Below are positions 37,643 to 46,342 of a stretch of 62,000 nucleotides of DNA, one piece after another (the first letter of the stretch is position 1; each line of letters begins with the position of its first letter). Location: the NCBI GenBank assembly GCA_905221605.1, contig CAJNDS010001491.1, positions 186,360 through 248,359 on the forward strand. Reading direction: 5' to 3'. The position numbers and the translations under genes are program-made. Origin of the DNA: Symbiodinium natans (taxonomy: Eukaryota; Sar; Dinophyceae; Suessiales; Symbiodiniaceae). Below the pieces are notes generated by a model. The model worked only from the letters and a program-made list of their open reading frames with translations, was not told where the DNA came from and made no database searches.

Positions 37643-40600
37643 TGCCCTGCCCCCCTTTTGCACTTTCGCATGCTCCCTCTATTGGAGCTCTGGTGTCTCT
37701 GGCAGCAGGAAAGGCATCTTGTGACCCTTTTAGGGTCCAAAGGAGCCCTTTGAAACCAGGGCCCTGGGATTTACATTGTAGAAACTGTGGGTTAGGGCTG
37801 GGGGGAGGATGAATGGCCAAGAGGCTGTTCGTGCACCACCTGACCTTGCACGCCTTGCGGCTGAATCTCCTTCTGCATGGTGGTCCGCTTACGATCACAG
37901 ATGCCATCGCACGTGCAGGCGCAAGCAGCGCACCAGAAAATCGAACCCACCATCGTGATGATGCAGCCCGCACAGCAGAGGCCAAAGGCGCCGAGAAAGA
38001 CGCCTGGCCTTCCCTGCAAAAATAGGGTCAGCAGGCTCAGGGGGGTGGCATGTTCAAGGCCGGTGCTCATGGGCCAGTCCATCACCCAGGTGTCGAACCC
38101 ACTGGTGACTTCGCACGTTACTGAAAATCCCGAGTCCCAGGAAAGTCGCCCGATCTGGTAGAGCTCCAGCCCATCAAGAGTGAGGTTTTTCTTCTCGATG
38201 TAATAACTGTCGCAGCTTTCCATTTTGGGTGACCAGAGATACCCGTAACCGTCGGCGGCAGGATCGTCCCATTCACATTGGAATTTGAGAGAACTGCTGT
38301 GACTTGCGCAGTCAGTCCCTCTGAGCGACCAGAAGGTGACGCCGTGAGGCGGGTTTGCTACATGGAGACTAAAGTACCTTCGCCCATCGACGAGGAAAAG
38401 GTCGCTGCTCACACTGGCGGACTGATCTGCACCTATACCCCAGAACAGGCCGCCGAGGAGGAGGAGCCCGGCGCTGATGGCATGCACCAGAAGTTTGCAG
38501 CGCAGATTGCAGACGCAGGTAAGCATCTTTGGTCCGGCTGGATGTCGGTAAAGCAGGCTGGAGCCAATATCTTGCAATGACTCATGCTGCCCCTCAATCC
38601 TCATAATCACCTACACCCCTTTCCGACGAGCTGGCTGTTTGAGCTTAATTGCCCTGTGCTTGCTTCTTCCGCCCTTAAGCAGAAAGCCTATTCCTTTGGT
38701 AGGGTTGACAAAGGCTTACGCCCCCAAGGGCCCTGAATTGCGGGCGATAGTCTCCTTCTTAGTAGGTCCTTCGGTTCTCATGCAGACACTTCCAGTTTTA
38801 TAGGGGATTATAGTATCCTAAAAAGTGTAAAAGGAACTCAATAACCTCATGCCGGCACTTCTTACCATGAGAGAGAAGAGTCGGGGACTGGAGAGTCGGG
38901 GGAAGAGGGTTTAGGTTCACGGATCTCGGGTTTAGGGTTTCGGGTCTAGGGTAACTCTACCAAGAAGTTTTTGTAGAGCTTGGTTCTCTCGCGGCTCTCC
39001 ACACCAAGCTCAACACCGACAGTCCTGGCTGCGCTGCGATGGTCACAGGTGCACTCAAAGTCGACGACGGCGTAGTAGTCCTGAGACGGTGACCACAAAA
39101 CTTGGGAAATGAACTCTATATCTAAGGGTAGTTACATCCCGTAGTATGGGCCCTGAAAAAGGGGACCCCCTTTTCCCCCACGTACATACCCTGTACAAAT
39201 TAAGGGCCTATACATCAGAACCCTCTAGAGGAGCTTGGGGACCATATTAAGGGCCCATGACACTACCCTCAGGCTATAAATTGGGGGCATATACCCCATG
39301 CTATCATAGTCCCTATTCAGGCGTATGGACCATAAACCCTGTCGGAGGTTTTTCAGTCCCCAAGGAAGAGGAGACATGCACAGACATGTTTATATATGCA
39401 CATGTTTATATCTATGTACACTTATAGATGCATACACGCAAGACTATGCGAGCTCTTAGGACGCATGGTTGCACTTCGATGCTTTCCGAACCCTAAGCCC
39501 TAAGCCCTAAACCCTAAACCCTAAACCCTAAACCCTAAACCCTAAACCCTAAACCCTAAAGTACGATGAGTGCCCCGAGGGTCCACTTTGGCATCTGCAT
39601 CTGCTCCATCTTCTCTCGCGCCACCATCCTCAACATCCTCCGCAAGAGACGCAGGCCCCTAGTTTAGGGTTTAGGGTTTTAGGGTTTTAGGGTTTTAGGG
39701 TTTTAGGGTTTTAGGGTTTTAGGGTTTTAGGGTTTTAGGGTTTTAGGGTTTTAGGGGTTTTAGGGTTTTAGGGTTTAGGGGTTTAGGGTTTTAGGGTTTA
39801 GGGTTTTAGGGGTTTAGGGTTTTAGGGTTTTAGGGTTTTAGGGTTTTGGGGTTTTGGGGTTTTGGGGTTTTAGGGTTTTAGGGTTTTGGGTTTTGGGTTT
39901 TCGGGGTTTTAGGGTTTTAGGGTTTTAGGTTTCAGGGTTTCAGGGTTTTAGGGTTTTAGGGTTTTAGGGTTTTAGGGTTTTAGGGTTTTAGGGTTTTAGG
40001 GTTTTAGGGTTTTAGGGTTTTAGGGTTTTAGGGTTTCGGGTTGTAGGGTTTTAGGGTTTTAGGGTTTTAGGGTTTTAGGGTTGTGACCGAGGGAGGGAGG
40101 CAGGCAGGCAGGGAGGAAGGGAGGGAGAGAGCAAGCGAGAGAGACAAGCAGAGACAGAGCGACACAGAGACACAGAGCCAGTGAGTAAACGCCAGTGAGT
40201 GAATCAGTGTAAGGAGCACGGGACTGACAGAGAGAGAAGGAGCAGTTGGTACCGCCCGTGGGGACTTCAGGCAGTCTGGGTGCCATATTGTATACATATA
40301 TATATATATATGTATATATATATGTATATATATATATATCTCTCTCTGTATTTCTGTATATGTATATATATATATGCATTGGAGATTGTTTCCACCTGCT
40401 GCAGAAGCACCACGCTTGTGGGGACTGCCAACCCAAAACTGACGACAATGAAGAATAAATCCTCTGTACAGCATACACTCCAGTTATCATCACCATAAGC
40501 CCAAACGACCTCAACCCTGAACAGAACAAAAGCCTCCCTAAACCTTAAAGCCTAAACCCTACACCCTAAACCCTAAACCCTAAACCCTAAACTCTAAACC

Positions 40601-40709
40601 CTAAACCCTAGACGCTAAACCCTAAACCCTAAACCCTATGAAGCCCTGCCTGGCAGGCCGTCACCTCCACAATTCGTGCGTCATCCGCAGCACAGGCAGG
40701 AGGCTCCAT
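26312..40709 (-). CDS. ERI1: ERI1/3'hExo-like DEDDh 3'-5' exoribonuclease, 12 exons
   Basis: ERI1-family nucleases trim histone-mRNA stem-loops, 5.8S rRNA 3' ends and small RNAs (family knowledge). Exons in coding order: 40650-40709 (starts ATG), 39587-39637, 39025-39080, 36040-36100, 34740-34793, 30944-30991, 30626-30648, 30328-30407, 29155-29241, 27616-27707, 27105-27142, 26387 to about 26312. Visible motifs: VVDFECTC (motif I Asp and Glu), HEIIEFPVVF, YVRP, DFCKDLTGIQQ, CTDGPSDL (motif II Asp), WHSYINVR, and GRPHCGLHDSRNIAR (motif III His and Asp). The order and spacing match animal ERI1 throughout. The first two exons encode a short acidic N-terminus and rest only on phase and splice-site agreement. 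One exon is 23 nt. Donors are GC, GT, GA, GA, GA, GC, GA, GT, GC, GA, GA, and every exon after an acceptor begins with G. The 3' end is provisional: the last frame runs on to a stop in telomeric repeats near 26.25 kb, or another intron follows. Confidence 0.93.
28200..29020. other. Intronic stretch
   Basis: Part of exonuclease intron 29154-27708. It holds degenerate TTTAGGG repeats, CCCCAAA repeats (28990-29036) and unique sequence with no exon that I can support. Confidence 0.6.
29030..29153. repeat. CCCTAAA array, about 17 units
   Basis: Abuts the donor side of exonuclease exon 29155-29241: the intron reads GC, a few bases, then TTTAGGG units in the transcript. Confidence 0.96.
29278..29398. 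repeat. TTTAGGG array, about 17 units
   Basis: Lies on the acceptor side of exonuclease exon 29155-29241. With the array at 29030-29153 it frames that exon in outward orientation. Confidence 0.96.
30546..30625. repeat. Dispersed repeat GGCTACTTT...GGTACCA
   Basis: A block of about 75 bases (GGTTGGCTACTTTACAGGGG ... GGGCACCACTGGGGTACCA). Related copies: 29878-29950, about 27485-27605 (interrupted by CCCTAAA units), and weaker ones at 3290-3400 and 6855-6900. Mostly intronic. Confidence 0.7.
31300..31760. repeat. Nested direct and inverted repeats
   Basis: Alternating units of AAATTTAAGTTACATGCNGAC and GGAACCAAGAACCAAGA occur several times in both orientations, so the region could fold into several alternative hairpins. 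There is no telomeric repeat and no coding-like frame. Confidence 0.85.
31857..31990. repeat. Poly-C tract
   Basis: About 130 bases that are nearly all C with a few A and T. Frames read through it as poly-Pro or poly-Gly and are artefacts. Confidence 0.95.
32300..33335. repeat. Tandem duplication, period about 363 bases
   Basis: Two near-identical units (about 32605-32970 and 32970-33332) and an upstream partial unit (about 32315-32450), each with GGGCCCAAAAAGGCTCAAAG, a GTATACATGTCC block and ending AAGTAGAAGAAGTACC. The region 32.0-33.4 kb is AT-richer than the rest and full of CCCTATAGGGTTTA palindromes. Short minus-strand frames in the two units are copies of each other. Confidence 0.85.
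33480..34500. other. Intronic stretch
   Basis: Part of exonuclease intron 34739-30992. It holds an AT microsatellite near 33770, CCCTAAA repeats (33909-33965), degenerate TTTAGGG/TTTCGGG repeats (34040-34335) and no supported exon. Confidence 0.6.
34617..34702. repeat. CCCTAAA array
   Basis: About twelve units on the donor side of exonuclease exon 34740-34793. Confidence 0.95.
34818..34945. repeat. TCTAGGG variant array
   Basis: About a dozen copies of TCTAGGG, a one-base variant of the telomeric unit, passing into TTTAGGG. It lies on the acceptor side of exonuclease exon 34740-34793. Confidence 0.93.
35015..35165. mobile_element. MITE-like inverted-repeat element, copy 1
   Basis: A hairpin-forming element of about 150 bases with ends CTTGGAGGTTCATGGTACTT and its inverted complement. 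The centre reads ACCCCTAAAGGGCCTTATAG. Nearly identical to the copy at 42604-42756. There is no coding capacity, so it would be non-autonomous. Confidence 0.9.
35895..35975. repeat. CCCTAAA array
   Basis: About eleven units on the donor side of exonuclease exon 36040-36100. Confidence 0.95.
36463..36533. repeat. CCCTAAA array
   Basis: About ten units inside the large exonuclease intron 36101-39024. Confidence 0.95.
36665..37020. repeat. TACTA/TATAC low-complexity tract
   Basis: About 350 bases of degenerate TATAC/TAGTA repeats with no coding content, inside exonuclease intron 36101-39024. A shorter, similar tract lies at 2855-3000. Confidence 0.9.
37580..37643. repeat. Poly-C tract of about 60 bases
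   Basis: Nearly uninterrupted C run just 3' of the intronless frame 37792-38610 (so G-rich on its transcript strand). Shorter C or G runs occur at 4348-4376, 20394-20420, 35586-35611, 36183-36199, 42256-42286, 43230-43249 and 47563-47579. Confidence 0.95.
37792..38610 (-). CDS. Intronless 272-aa two-pass membrane protein, unknown family
   Basis: The longest open frame in the window (272 codons, Met to stop). It encodes a short N-terminus, a membrane segment at about residues 40-61, a lumenal or extracellular domain of about 140 residues with several Cys and a possible N-glycosylation site (NLT), a second membrane segment at about 203-232 rich in Cys (including AACACTC), and a hydrophilic Gln/Ser/Pro tail. 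Met3 or Met29 could also be the start. It lies wholly within the exonuclease intron 39024-36101, on the same strand. Unlike its surroundings it has no introns and no telomeric array inside it or close by, as expected for a retroposed copy or recent insertion. I do not recognise the family. A run of about 60 C (37580-37643, plus strand) follows its 3' end. Confidence 0.72.
   Translation of the reverse strand: MIMRIEGQHESLQDIGSSLLYRHPAGPKMLTCVCNLRCKLLVHAISAGLLLLGGLFWGIGADQSASVSSDLFLVDGRRYFSLHVANPPHGVTFWSLRGTDCASHSSSLKFQCEWDDPAADGYGYLWSPKMESCDSYYIEKKNLTLDGLELYQIGRLSWDSGFSVTCEVTSGFDTWVMDWPMSTGLEHATPLSLLTLFLQGRPGVFLGAFGLCCAGCIITMVGSIFWCAACACTCDGICDRKRTTMQKEIQPQGVQGQVVHEQPLGHSSSPQP
38831..38867 (-). 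pseudogene. Decayed copy of exonuclease exon 36040-36100
   Basis: The minus strand reads KCRHEVIEF in an arrangement matching KYRHEIIEF of the functional exon at 36040-36100, and similarity extends a few bases upstream across the splice acceptor. The acceptor GCAG|G of the functional exon has become GTAAG|A here, which would break the phase, and similarity ends right after the Phe codon. It lies in the same intron, upstream of the functional exon. It is most simply a partial exon duplication that has decayed; use as an alternative exon would need a different junction. Confidence 0.7.
39664..40082. repeat. TTTTAGGG octamer array, about 50 units
   Basis: About 420 bases made mostly of an eight-base unit TTTTAGGG, with TTTTGGGG and TTTCAGGG variants. 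It lies in the first intron of the exonuclease gene, near the acceptor, reading CCCTAAAA in the transcript. It is the longest telomere-like block in the window and the only large one with an octamer unit. Confidence 0.95.
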
Positions 40710-40711
40710 AA

Positions 40712-40890
40712 TGGGGATTTCCGAAAGTAGGGGTTTAGGGTTTAGGGTTTAAGGTTTAGGGTTTAGGGTTTACGGTTCAGGGCTTAGGGTTTAGGGTTTA
40801 GGGGTACTGTACCTTCTTGGGGTCCTCATTGTACGGGAATCCTACAAGTGGGGGGGGTCTATGTTGGGGGTGCCTCATTTTGGTACACTC
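40712..40890. mobile_element. Second-family element with a TTTAGGG array inside
   Basis: Shares TTTCCGAAA-TAGGGG and the ACTGTACCTTCTTGGGGTCC / GGGAATCCTA blocks with 12120-12295, but TTTAGGG units (40731-40802) occupy the stretch between them. It lies just upstream of the exonuclease start codon. Confidence 0.75.
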
Positions 40891-41039
40891 GCATATCTGG
40901 CTGTGATTGAACTAGGCTGAAGGTTTTCAGGGTTTCAGGGTTTAAGGTTGAGGGGTTGGAGGAGGTCTGAGGGTACAATTTGAGGGTTTAGAGTTTAGGT
41001 GTACAGAAGCTGAGGACGTAACCCTAAACCCCAAACTGT

Positions 41040-41440
41040 AGGGTTGAGGGTGCTGGGCCGGTGCTTGTTCGCGGACTGGGCTAGAGCACAAGGGCGGGAA
41101 GAGTTGCGCGAGAAGAGAAAAGTTTGCACTGTTGTTCTGTTGGGGGGCAAGGAGAGTTGGGGTTCTCCGAAATGAGGGCTGCCTCATTGGGGTCCTTGAT
41201 ACAAGGGGATCCTGATATTTGGGGATCTCTATTAAGTGGTCCCCTGTTTACGTGAACCCCCAGTTGTGCGCAAAGGCTGAGGGTGCAGGAGTTCGGGCTT
41301 GGGGGGGATAGGGTTCTTTCAAGGAGAGGTCAAGGGTGCACTTACACGACTGGGCTGCAAGCACAAGCGTCTGCATAGCAACCAGAGCAAGACATGCTGC
41401 TTCGACTGCCAAGGCAGTGTGCCAAACTCACTCCAGGGTT
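41040..41440 (+). CDS. Possible plus-strand coding segments
   Basis: The plus strand reads CLFADWARAQGREELREKRK at about 41058-41117 and, after an AAG acceptor at about 41328, GCKHKRLHSNQSKTCCFDCQ, a Cys/His-rich stretch. They lie between the phosphatase and exonuclease genes and would be the only plus-strand gene in the window. No family match is recognised and the two parts were not joined. Confidence 0.35.
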
Positions 41441-42253
41441 TCGGGTGTGGGGTTTTAGAGGGTTTAGGGGCTGCATCTCCCCTAAACCCTAAACCCTAGA
41501 CCCTACACTCTAAACCCTAAACCCTAAACCCTCGGTAGAGCCTACACGTCCCAAACTGATCGGAGATCCTCAGACTCAGACCCCACACAGCTGGAAAGCC
41601 AAACGCTTGGTACCTACTTTCCTTCATGCTGTTGACAGGGACACCTAACCCAACAAAAAGGGGATCAAGGGTACCACCGGGGGTTCCAGAAGTAGTCATC
41701 GCCTCGAATGCCCGAAGCAAGCTCTAAAGCAACAGAAAGCTGGCTTTTTCTGCAAGTTACCCTAAAGAAGTTTTTGTAGCAGAATACCCTAAACCCTAAA
41801 CCCTAAACCCTAAACCCTAACCCGCCGAAACCCCCTAAACCCCAGGTCATAGAACCAACAGTCGACTCTTCCCCTAACCCCAAAAACCCTCAACTAACTC
41901 GACCCCTCTAATCTAGGGGCCTTCATCTTTAAAACAGGGATTTGGGGGGGTTTCGTAGTATAGCTATAGGGACCAGAAAGGGAAAACTATGGGTCATGAT
42001 TCTCCTCACAGCATGGCCTTCTCGCTGAGTAAGTTGCTGTTCCAGAGCCAATCATAAGATTCTTAGGTAAGCTTACCAAATCAAAGTTTCTGCTTCCTAC
42101 TAAGAAAGCCCTGCACCCGCCCCTCCTCCCTCCCACACCCTGAACCCTAAACGGTCCTAAATCAAGATTCGTAGACCTTCAAACCACAAACCAACCCTAA
42201 ATCCCAAATCCAAAAAAGCAAGCCCCAAACCCTAAAACACTTCCTTAACAGCC

Positions 42254-42288
<35 letters not shown>

Positions 42289-42301
42289 ACCCCCTGAGGT
42301 C

Positions 42302-45300
42302 CAGATCTCGCCCGAGGCGGCTCAGGTCTTTCACGAAGATCGGGCCCCATGGCAGGGCGTGCTGGGCCAGGGTTTGTCGTTTATAGGGTGAAGGAGGGTT
42401 TAGGGTTTAGGGTTTATAGGGTTTAGGGTTCAGGGTTTAGGGTTTAGGGTTTAGGGCTTAGGGTTTAGGGCTTATAGTTTATAGGGTTTAAGGCTCAGGG
42501 TTTATGGCGTGCCAGGCCATGGCTTTTCAGGAAGTCGGGGGCCCTGTAGGGTTCAGAGGGGTTTTGGGGACTTAGAGTTTGGGGTTTCAGATTTGTAGAG
42601 CTTACTTGGAGGTTCATGGTACTTACTAACCAATTATAACTGTACTTGTAACCCTACTTATAATACCCCTAAAGGGCCTTATAGGGGTTATCCCACTTAT
42701 AAGTAGGGTTATAAGTACAGTTATAATTGGTTAGCAAGTACCATGAACCTTCAAGTAGGGGTCAGGGTTTAGGGATTCGAGAGTTTGGGGTTCAGGGCTT
42801 GGAGTTTGGGGCTTCGGTTTTCCAATCCCTAAACTTCAAATCTTGCAAGTGCCTGGGAACCCTGAACTTGAGACACCACACCCTTGAAACTATCTGAGTT
42901 GTGGGTTTGGGTTTAGGGTTTAGGGTTTAGGGTTTAGGGTTTAGGGTTTAGGGTTTAGGGTTTAGGGTTTAGGGTTTAGGGTTTAGGGTTTAGGGTTTAG
43001 GGTTTAGGGTTTAGGGTTTAGGGTTTAGGGTTTAGGGTTTAGGGTTAGGTTTAGGGTTTAGGGTTTAGGGTTTAGGGTTTAGGGTTTAGGGGGGTTTAGG
43101 GTTTAGGGTTTAGCGTTTATGGGCTTAGGGTTTAGGGTTTAAGGGGGTGCCTTGGGGTTGAGGTCAGACAGAAGGGGGGGGCTGTCGGAGGTTGGAGTTG
43201 GCTGTGGGTTCTGAGGGCCTCATCAGGTTTGGGGGGGGGGGGGGGGGGGCATTCCGTTGTGCATTCCTGTCCCAGTTCAAATTCAACAACGTGGTTTCAT
43301 ACCGAGACCCGGTGGGCCGAACTACTTGAAACGAAAACATGCAAGCAAGACAAGCAAAGTGTGCAAGATATCTGTTCACATGTATAGCAACAGAGTGGCT
43401 GAGCAAGACGAGCAACTTTTTTGGATCCGGTGGGGTTGGGGTTCAGGTCATTCCACTCATGTCCCGAGGCCTATGTCCAGTGGCGATGCTGCCCTTGATT
43501 TGGATCGTTCTTTACATGGCGGCACCCTCAAATCCAAGAGACTGCAAAGCGGCACGGCCCCCCCGCGCCCTCCCACGACCCGCCTGCCGATAAAGCCGAT
43601 GATGAATTAAGCCTCAGCCAAACTGCTTAGCCTGTAGTTCGCTCTGGTGTGTTGGGGCCATCTGCGAAAGCAACCCGATCGTGGGCTGTTCTCTCTCAAT
43701 TCTGGGTACCCCAAACATGTATTATAAGAGTCCCGTATCCAAGACGACCCTGGCGTAGAGAGTATTCAATATGATGCTCAAGTGCAAACAGGGCCAAGGG
43801 CCAATTGGGAAAAATCTGTCAAGGTTTAGGGTTTACGGTTTACGTTTTAGGGTTTAGGAACCCCCCCCCTCCCAAGACACGACAAACTCTATGCCTCTGG
43901 CGGTCAGGGTCAATCTGATCGATCACCCAGTCTGCATAGTCCTGCACGAAGCATACCCTAAAACCCCAAAACCCGAAAGCCCTGAAACCCGAAAACCCTA
44001 AAACCCTAAACCCCAAAACCGTGAAACCCTGAAACTCCAAAACCCTAAAACCCTAGGACCTGAATCCTAAAACCTTAACCCCGAGACTTAAGTCATGGGT
44101 TTCCCTACTACCCCCCTCTATACTGCCCCCCCCTAGGCTCCCCCCATATAATTAAGGCTATTTCGGGACAGCTAAGCTTAATTAAGGGGGTAGTAGGGAA
44201 ACCCATGATTAGGGGGCTCATGTCCTAAAGTTGTTTTTGCGATGGGGCGGGCAGGGCGTGAGGGCCGGAGGGGTGCCCCCAAATTCCTGAATTGACATGG
44301 GTCAAGGCCGTTTAGGGTGTAGGGTTTTGGGTTTTGCGTTTAGGGTTTAGGGTTTGTGGTTTAGGGTTAGGGTTTAGGGTTAGGGTTTCGGGTTGAGGGT
44401 TGACCCTCAACCACAAAGGGGAAAACCGGAAAACACTATAAAACGTCTATAAACCCTAGCCCTAAAAAGGGTTCTGAGCCCACAAACGCCCCACGTAAAA
44501 ACTGGGCCCGGGGGTTCATGAATACTTATCACCCGGGACCCCAATGAGAAGTTTACTTATAACCTACGTAGAGAACTCAGGGGACTTATGGGGGCTTCTA
44601 AATACAGATACCCTAAACCCTGAACCCTAAACCTTAATAACCTAGTAACCCGAAACCCTAAACCCTAAACCCTAAACCCTCAACCCTAAACCCTAAACCC
44701 TAAACCCTAAACCCTAAATCATAAACCCTAAACCCTAAACCCTAACCCTGAACCTCCAAGTGGGCCTGGGTGGCGGCAGTGAAAATGATGAGCTCGTACC
44801 CATTCGCGTGCATTCGCTGAACAAATTCATGCATTCCTGGCCTCGGCAGACGGGCAGGGTTTAGGGTTTAGGGTTTAGGGTTAGGGTTTAGGGTTTCGGG
44901 TTTAGGATTTAGGGTTTGGGGTTTAGGGTTTAGGGTTTAGGATTAGGGTTAAGGGTTTAGGGTGTAGGGTGTAGGGTGAAGGGTGTAGGGTGTAGGGTTT
45001 AGGGTTTAGGGGTGTGGGGGCATGCTTCGCATACTGCAGGTCGAAGCGTGTACGTATTGCATTCGTTTCAGTCCCTCTGCCAGCACCTGCTGCCTGTCAA
45101 GGCATCTTCCTCATCAGGCCCTACCCAGAATAACGTCGTACTTTACCATTGAATATATGTACAAGAACTTTCAGGAAACTGTAGATGGGATGCTGTAGTT
45201 AATCCGTCCGAATGTGGCGTTCTAGACAGTGACCCATTGACAAACGTGGGTTTCAAAGGTTCTTGAGTTAGAGCCAACTAACCAGGCTAACAGCACTCAA

Positions 45301-46150
45301 AACGATGTCAATGCGAGGTCAGCTAAGCAGACCAGCAACTGCTCCTGAAGGCAGGCGCAACACGGAAGATGAAGAACCCAGACAGCAGCACTACTTGGAG
45401 GTTCAGAGTACTTCTAACCCCAATTGTAACAGCATTCATAAGCCCCCTAGGTTCCCTAAGTCCTCTAAGTAGGTTATAAGTAGACTTATACTTGGGGCTA
45501 TGAGTACCCATGAACCTCCAAGTTGTGAAATCGAGGCCACGGCCGGATCTCATAACTGCCCATGCCATCGTGCTCAGAATAGTGCACCAAAGTCTCCTCG
45601 GGCCCCGGTGGCTTCATGGCATGTGTGGGCAGGGCTCTACATTGCAGGGTTTCGGGTTTAGGGTTTAGGGTTTTTTGGGGTTTGGGGTTTAGGGTTTGGG
45701 GTTTCGGGTTTTGGGGAATCCCATTTTTGGGTATCCTGGACAGAAAGCTCCTTATTGTAGGACCCAGGAAGAGGACTAGACTTGAGAACACCATGTGGGT
45801 GGTCGTCAAGAATTGTAATGCGGCACCTGGTAGGGCACCCTAAAGGGGATCATAATTTTGACAACCGCCCATGTGAGGAATTTTGCGCGCAGAACATCAA
45901 GGGGTCCTGAGGTCCGCTTGCAAGATCATGGCGGGGGAAAGTTCCGACAATTTGGGGATGCCTCCTGATCCCTTTAAGGGGCTTCTACTCTATTTTGTTT
46001 TTCTTGTGTGTGTTTTGACATCTTGCTTTTTTTTTTTGGGGGGGGGGGGGGGGGGCATTCGAAAGGTACCCCTGTGTCAGGAAGTGCCCATATCACGCTG
46101 TAGCCCTAAACCCTAAACCCTAAACCCTCAACCCCTCCACCCCTCAACTT

Positions 46151-46195
<45 letters not shown>

Positions 46196-46342
46196 ACCCC
46201 AAACCCCAAACCCCAAACCCCAAACCCCAAACCCCAAACCCTAAACCCGAAACCCAAGCAAAAGAATGGGGCACTATGCTGCGGCGCTGGGCACATCCAG
46301 ATCGAGGACAAGGGAATAAGCCTCAGAGCGGACTTCCCCAGG
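42302..46342 (-). CDS. SCP/FCP1-like HAD phosphatase (NIF domain), five exons, incomplete
   Basis: Resembles CTD small phosphatases, which dephosphorylate Ser/Thr of the RNA polymerase II tail or other proteins. Exons in coding order: 46295-46342, 45538-45596, 44766-44841, 43879-43941, 42302-42361, joining in frame to 102 codons. Motifs: SLVLDLD + ETLVHY rebuilds the catalytic DxDxT across an intron; then IIFTAATQ (HAD motif II Thr region), DYADWVIDQIDPDR, and FVKDLSRLGRDL (HAD motif III Lys). Donors are GT, GC, GC, GT, with a GA donor predicted after the last exon. The expected next exon, carrying the VDNSP-type motif IV, was not found in 40.71-42.30 kb, so the gene is truncated, degenerate, or has an exon I could not see. 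A likely upstream exon lies near 47.5 kb (listed separately). The family call is strong; an active enzyme is not shown. Confidence 0.9.
42604..42756. mobile_element. MITE-like inverted-repeat element, copy 2
   Basis: Same ends and centre as 35015-35165 with only a few substitutions, so both moved or were copied recently. It lies in the phosphatase intron 43878-42362. Confidence 0.9.
42905..43138. repeat. TTTAGGG array, about 30 units
   Basis: Long, nearly perfect block inside the phosphatase intron 43878-42362. Confidence 0.96.
44510..44761. mobile_element. Degenerate MITE-like element with internal CCCTAAA array
   Basis: Contains a GGGGTTCATGAATACTTAT end, the ACTTATAACCTACGTAG core and a right end AACCTCCAAGT, with CCCTAAA repeats (44608-44750) between core and right end. 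The right end stops four bases short of the donor-side boundary of phosphatase exon 44766-44841. Confidence 0.7.
45393..45523. mobile_element. MITE-like element, diverged copy
   Basis: Ends ACTTGGAGGTTCA and TGAACCTCCAAGT; the interior is shared with 15139-15269 (CCTAAGTAGGTTATAAGTAG-type core). It lies in the phosphatase intron 45537-44842. Confidence 0.88.

Noticed and set aside
38610-38700. Spliced-leader relic upstream of the intronless frame
   Set aside because: Only a weak match (AAGCTCAAAC) to the end of the dinoflagellate spliced leader as I remember it; not enough to claim.
40059-40529. Long minus-strand frames with Ile/Tyr runs and Leu/Ser runs
   Set aside because: They read through an AT microsatellite and a purine-rich low-complexity tract.
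45393-45523. The MITE-like element as a complete intron between RPWPRFHN and a following VLLSGFF frame
   Set aside because: Joining the phosphatase exons shows the true donor at 45537 and the next exon at 44841. The element is only part of a longer intron, and the VLLSGFF frame is intronic.
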